A DNA stretch of 64,000 nt. Source: Roseomonas indoligenes (GTDB taxonomy: Bacteria; Pseudomonadota; Alphaproteobacteria; Acetobacterales; Acetobacteraceae). The number at the start of each line of letters is the position of its first letter. Position 1 is the first letter of the stretch. Below the pieces are notes generated by a model. The model was not told the origin of the DNA. It saw only the letters and a list, made by a program, of their open reading frames with translations, and did not search any database. Below, piece by piece: positions 63,879 through 64,000 of the stretch. Made by a program: the position numbers and the translations under genes. Where the stretch lies: positions 16,894 to 80,893 of the forward strand of contig NZ_JAGIZA010000021.1 of assembly GCF_017813365.1 (NCBI RefSeq), given 5' to 3'.

Positions 63879-64000
63879 GTGACCGTTTGAGAATGGCTTG
63901 GCGCGACGTGGGCGAGATGATTCAAGCTCGGGATGTGGACCCGAGAGACGCGCCGCCGGATGGCCGAAGTCGCCCGCAAGACGAAGCGCTACCCATCCGA
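63879..64000 (+). mobile_element. Left end of a second IS5-family element, running off the window
   Basis: GTGACCGTTTGAGAATGG begins at 63879 directly after CTAA, which fits the YTAR target. Base composition jumps from AT-richer to GC-rich at this point. About 80 bases further a transposase reading frame starts. The right end and the second target copy are outside the window. Confidence 0.55.
63960..64000 (+). CDS. IS5-family transposase, N-terminus only
   Basis: ATG 63960 reads MAEVARKTKRYPS and continues past the window edge. The words KRYPSD/xLTxxEW are a very common N-terminus of IS5-family transposases; only the first part is visible here. The reading frame differs from the overlapping recombinase frame on the other strand. 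Confidence 0.55.
   Translation, partial: MAEVARKTKRYPS

Larger units (their letters stand above)
58230..63880 (-). mobile_element. Tn554-like tyrosine-recombinase island
   Basis: The segment is visibly AT-richer than the rest of the window and holds four minus-strand genes in tight overlap: three tyrosine recombinases and one small partner. This architecture resembles TnpA/TnpB/TnpC of Tn554 and the recombinase-trio elements known from proteobacteria. The exact left end and the right end are not determined; the right side is cut by another IS near 63880. No cargo lies inside the visible part. Confidence 0.65.

Overview
The window is GC-rich, mainly chromosome-like DNA from an alphaproteobacterium. 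dnaE2, DUF6634, proximal QLTGG-type hybrid histidine kinases, and the general codon use suggest Acetobacteraceae (Roseomonas-like) or Methylobacterium-like bacteria. No rRNA, tRNA or ribosomal protein gene was seen, so this assignment is inference.

Layout. (1) 1-6.4 kb: a giant glycine-rich autotransporter adhesin. (2) 6.5-9.0 kb: a decayed zone in which a 1.1-kb segment with 31-bp terminal inverted repeats carries an NmrA-like oxidoreductase. It separates the relic of an FAD monooxygenase from a 5'-truncated, amber-interrupted lipase. (3) 9.2-27 kb: sensing and stress genes. These are a LOV blue-light hybrid kinase, a catalase-like protein, an esterase fused to a PRC barrel, an AraC regulator, a DoxX protein, a single-domain response regulator, an orphan ParD antitoxin, two tandem paralogous GAF/PAS hybrid kinases and a CHASE3 hybrid kinase. 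(4) 27-31 kb: accessory debris. It holds a truncated tyrosine recombinase, a complete IS5-family element with CTAG target duplication, an antiporter relic, a frameshifted HslV-like Ntn hydrolase and an ExoD-like protein. (5) 32-34.5 kb: VOC proteins, a YafY/WYL regulator and a GST. (6) 34.8-49.5 kb: a heavy-metal resistance region. One arm has a MerR-type promoter, a P1B ATPase with two HMA domains and an overlapping lspA (a pbrA/pbrC-like pair), then a SCO reading frame that runs, after an amber codon, into the C-terminal part of a MYG1 protein. The other arm is czcI-like/czcC/czcB/czcA/His-rich periplasmic protein/czcD with a second CDF transporter and a ZntR/PbrR-like MerR regulator. (7) 49.7-54.6 kb: an alkaline phosphatase with RTX repeats, an exonuclease-like protein and a small-gene cluster divergent from an XRE regulator across a perfect palindrome. 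(8) 54.8-64 kb: dnaE2 followed by an AT-richer four-gene module with three tyrosine recombinases in overlapping frames. Its 5' end appears cut by another IS that runs off the window.

How the genes work together. The metal genes form a full export chain: cytosol to periplasm by the P1B ATPase and two CDF pumps, and periplasm to outside by CzcCBA. A MerR-type sensor lies nearby, and its predicted operator architecture is visible in front of the ATPase. The hybrid kinases share almost the same catalytic core but have different input modules (LOV, GAF/PAS, CHASE3), which suggests integration of light and other signals. DnaE2 is the mutagenic SOS polymerase; its usual partners ImuA and ImuB are not next to it.
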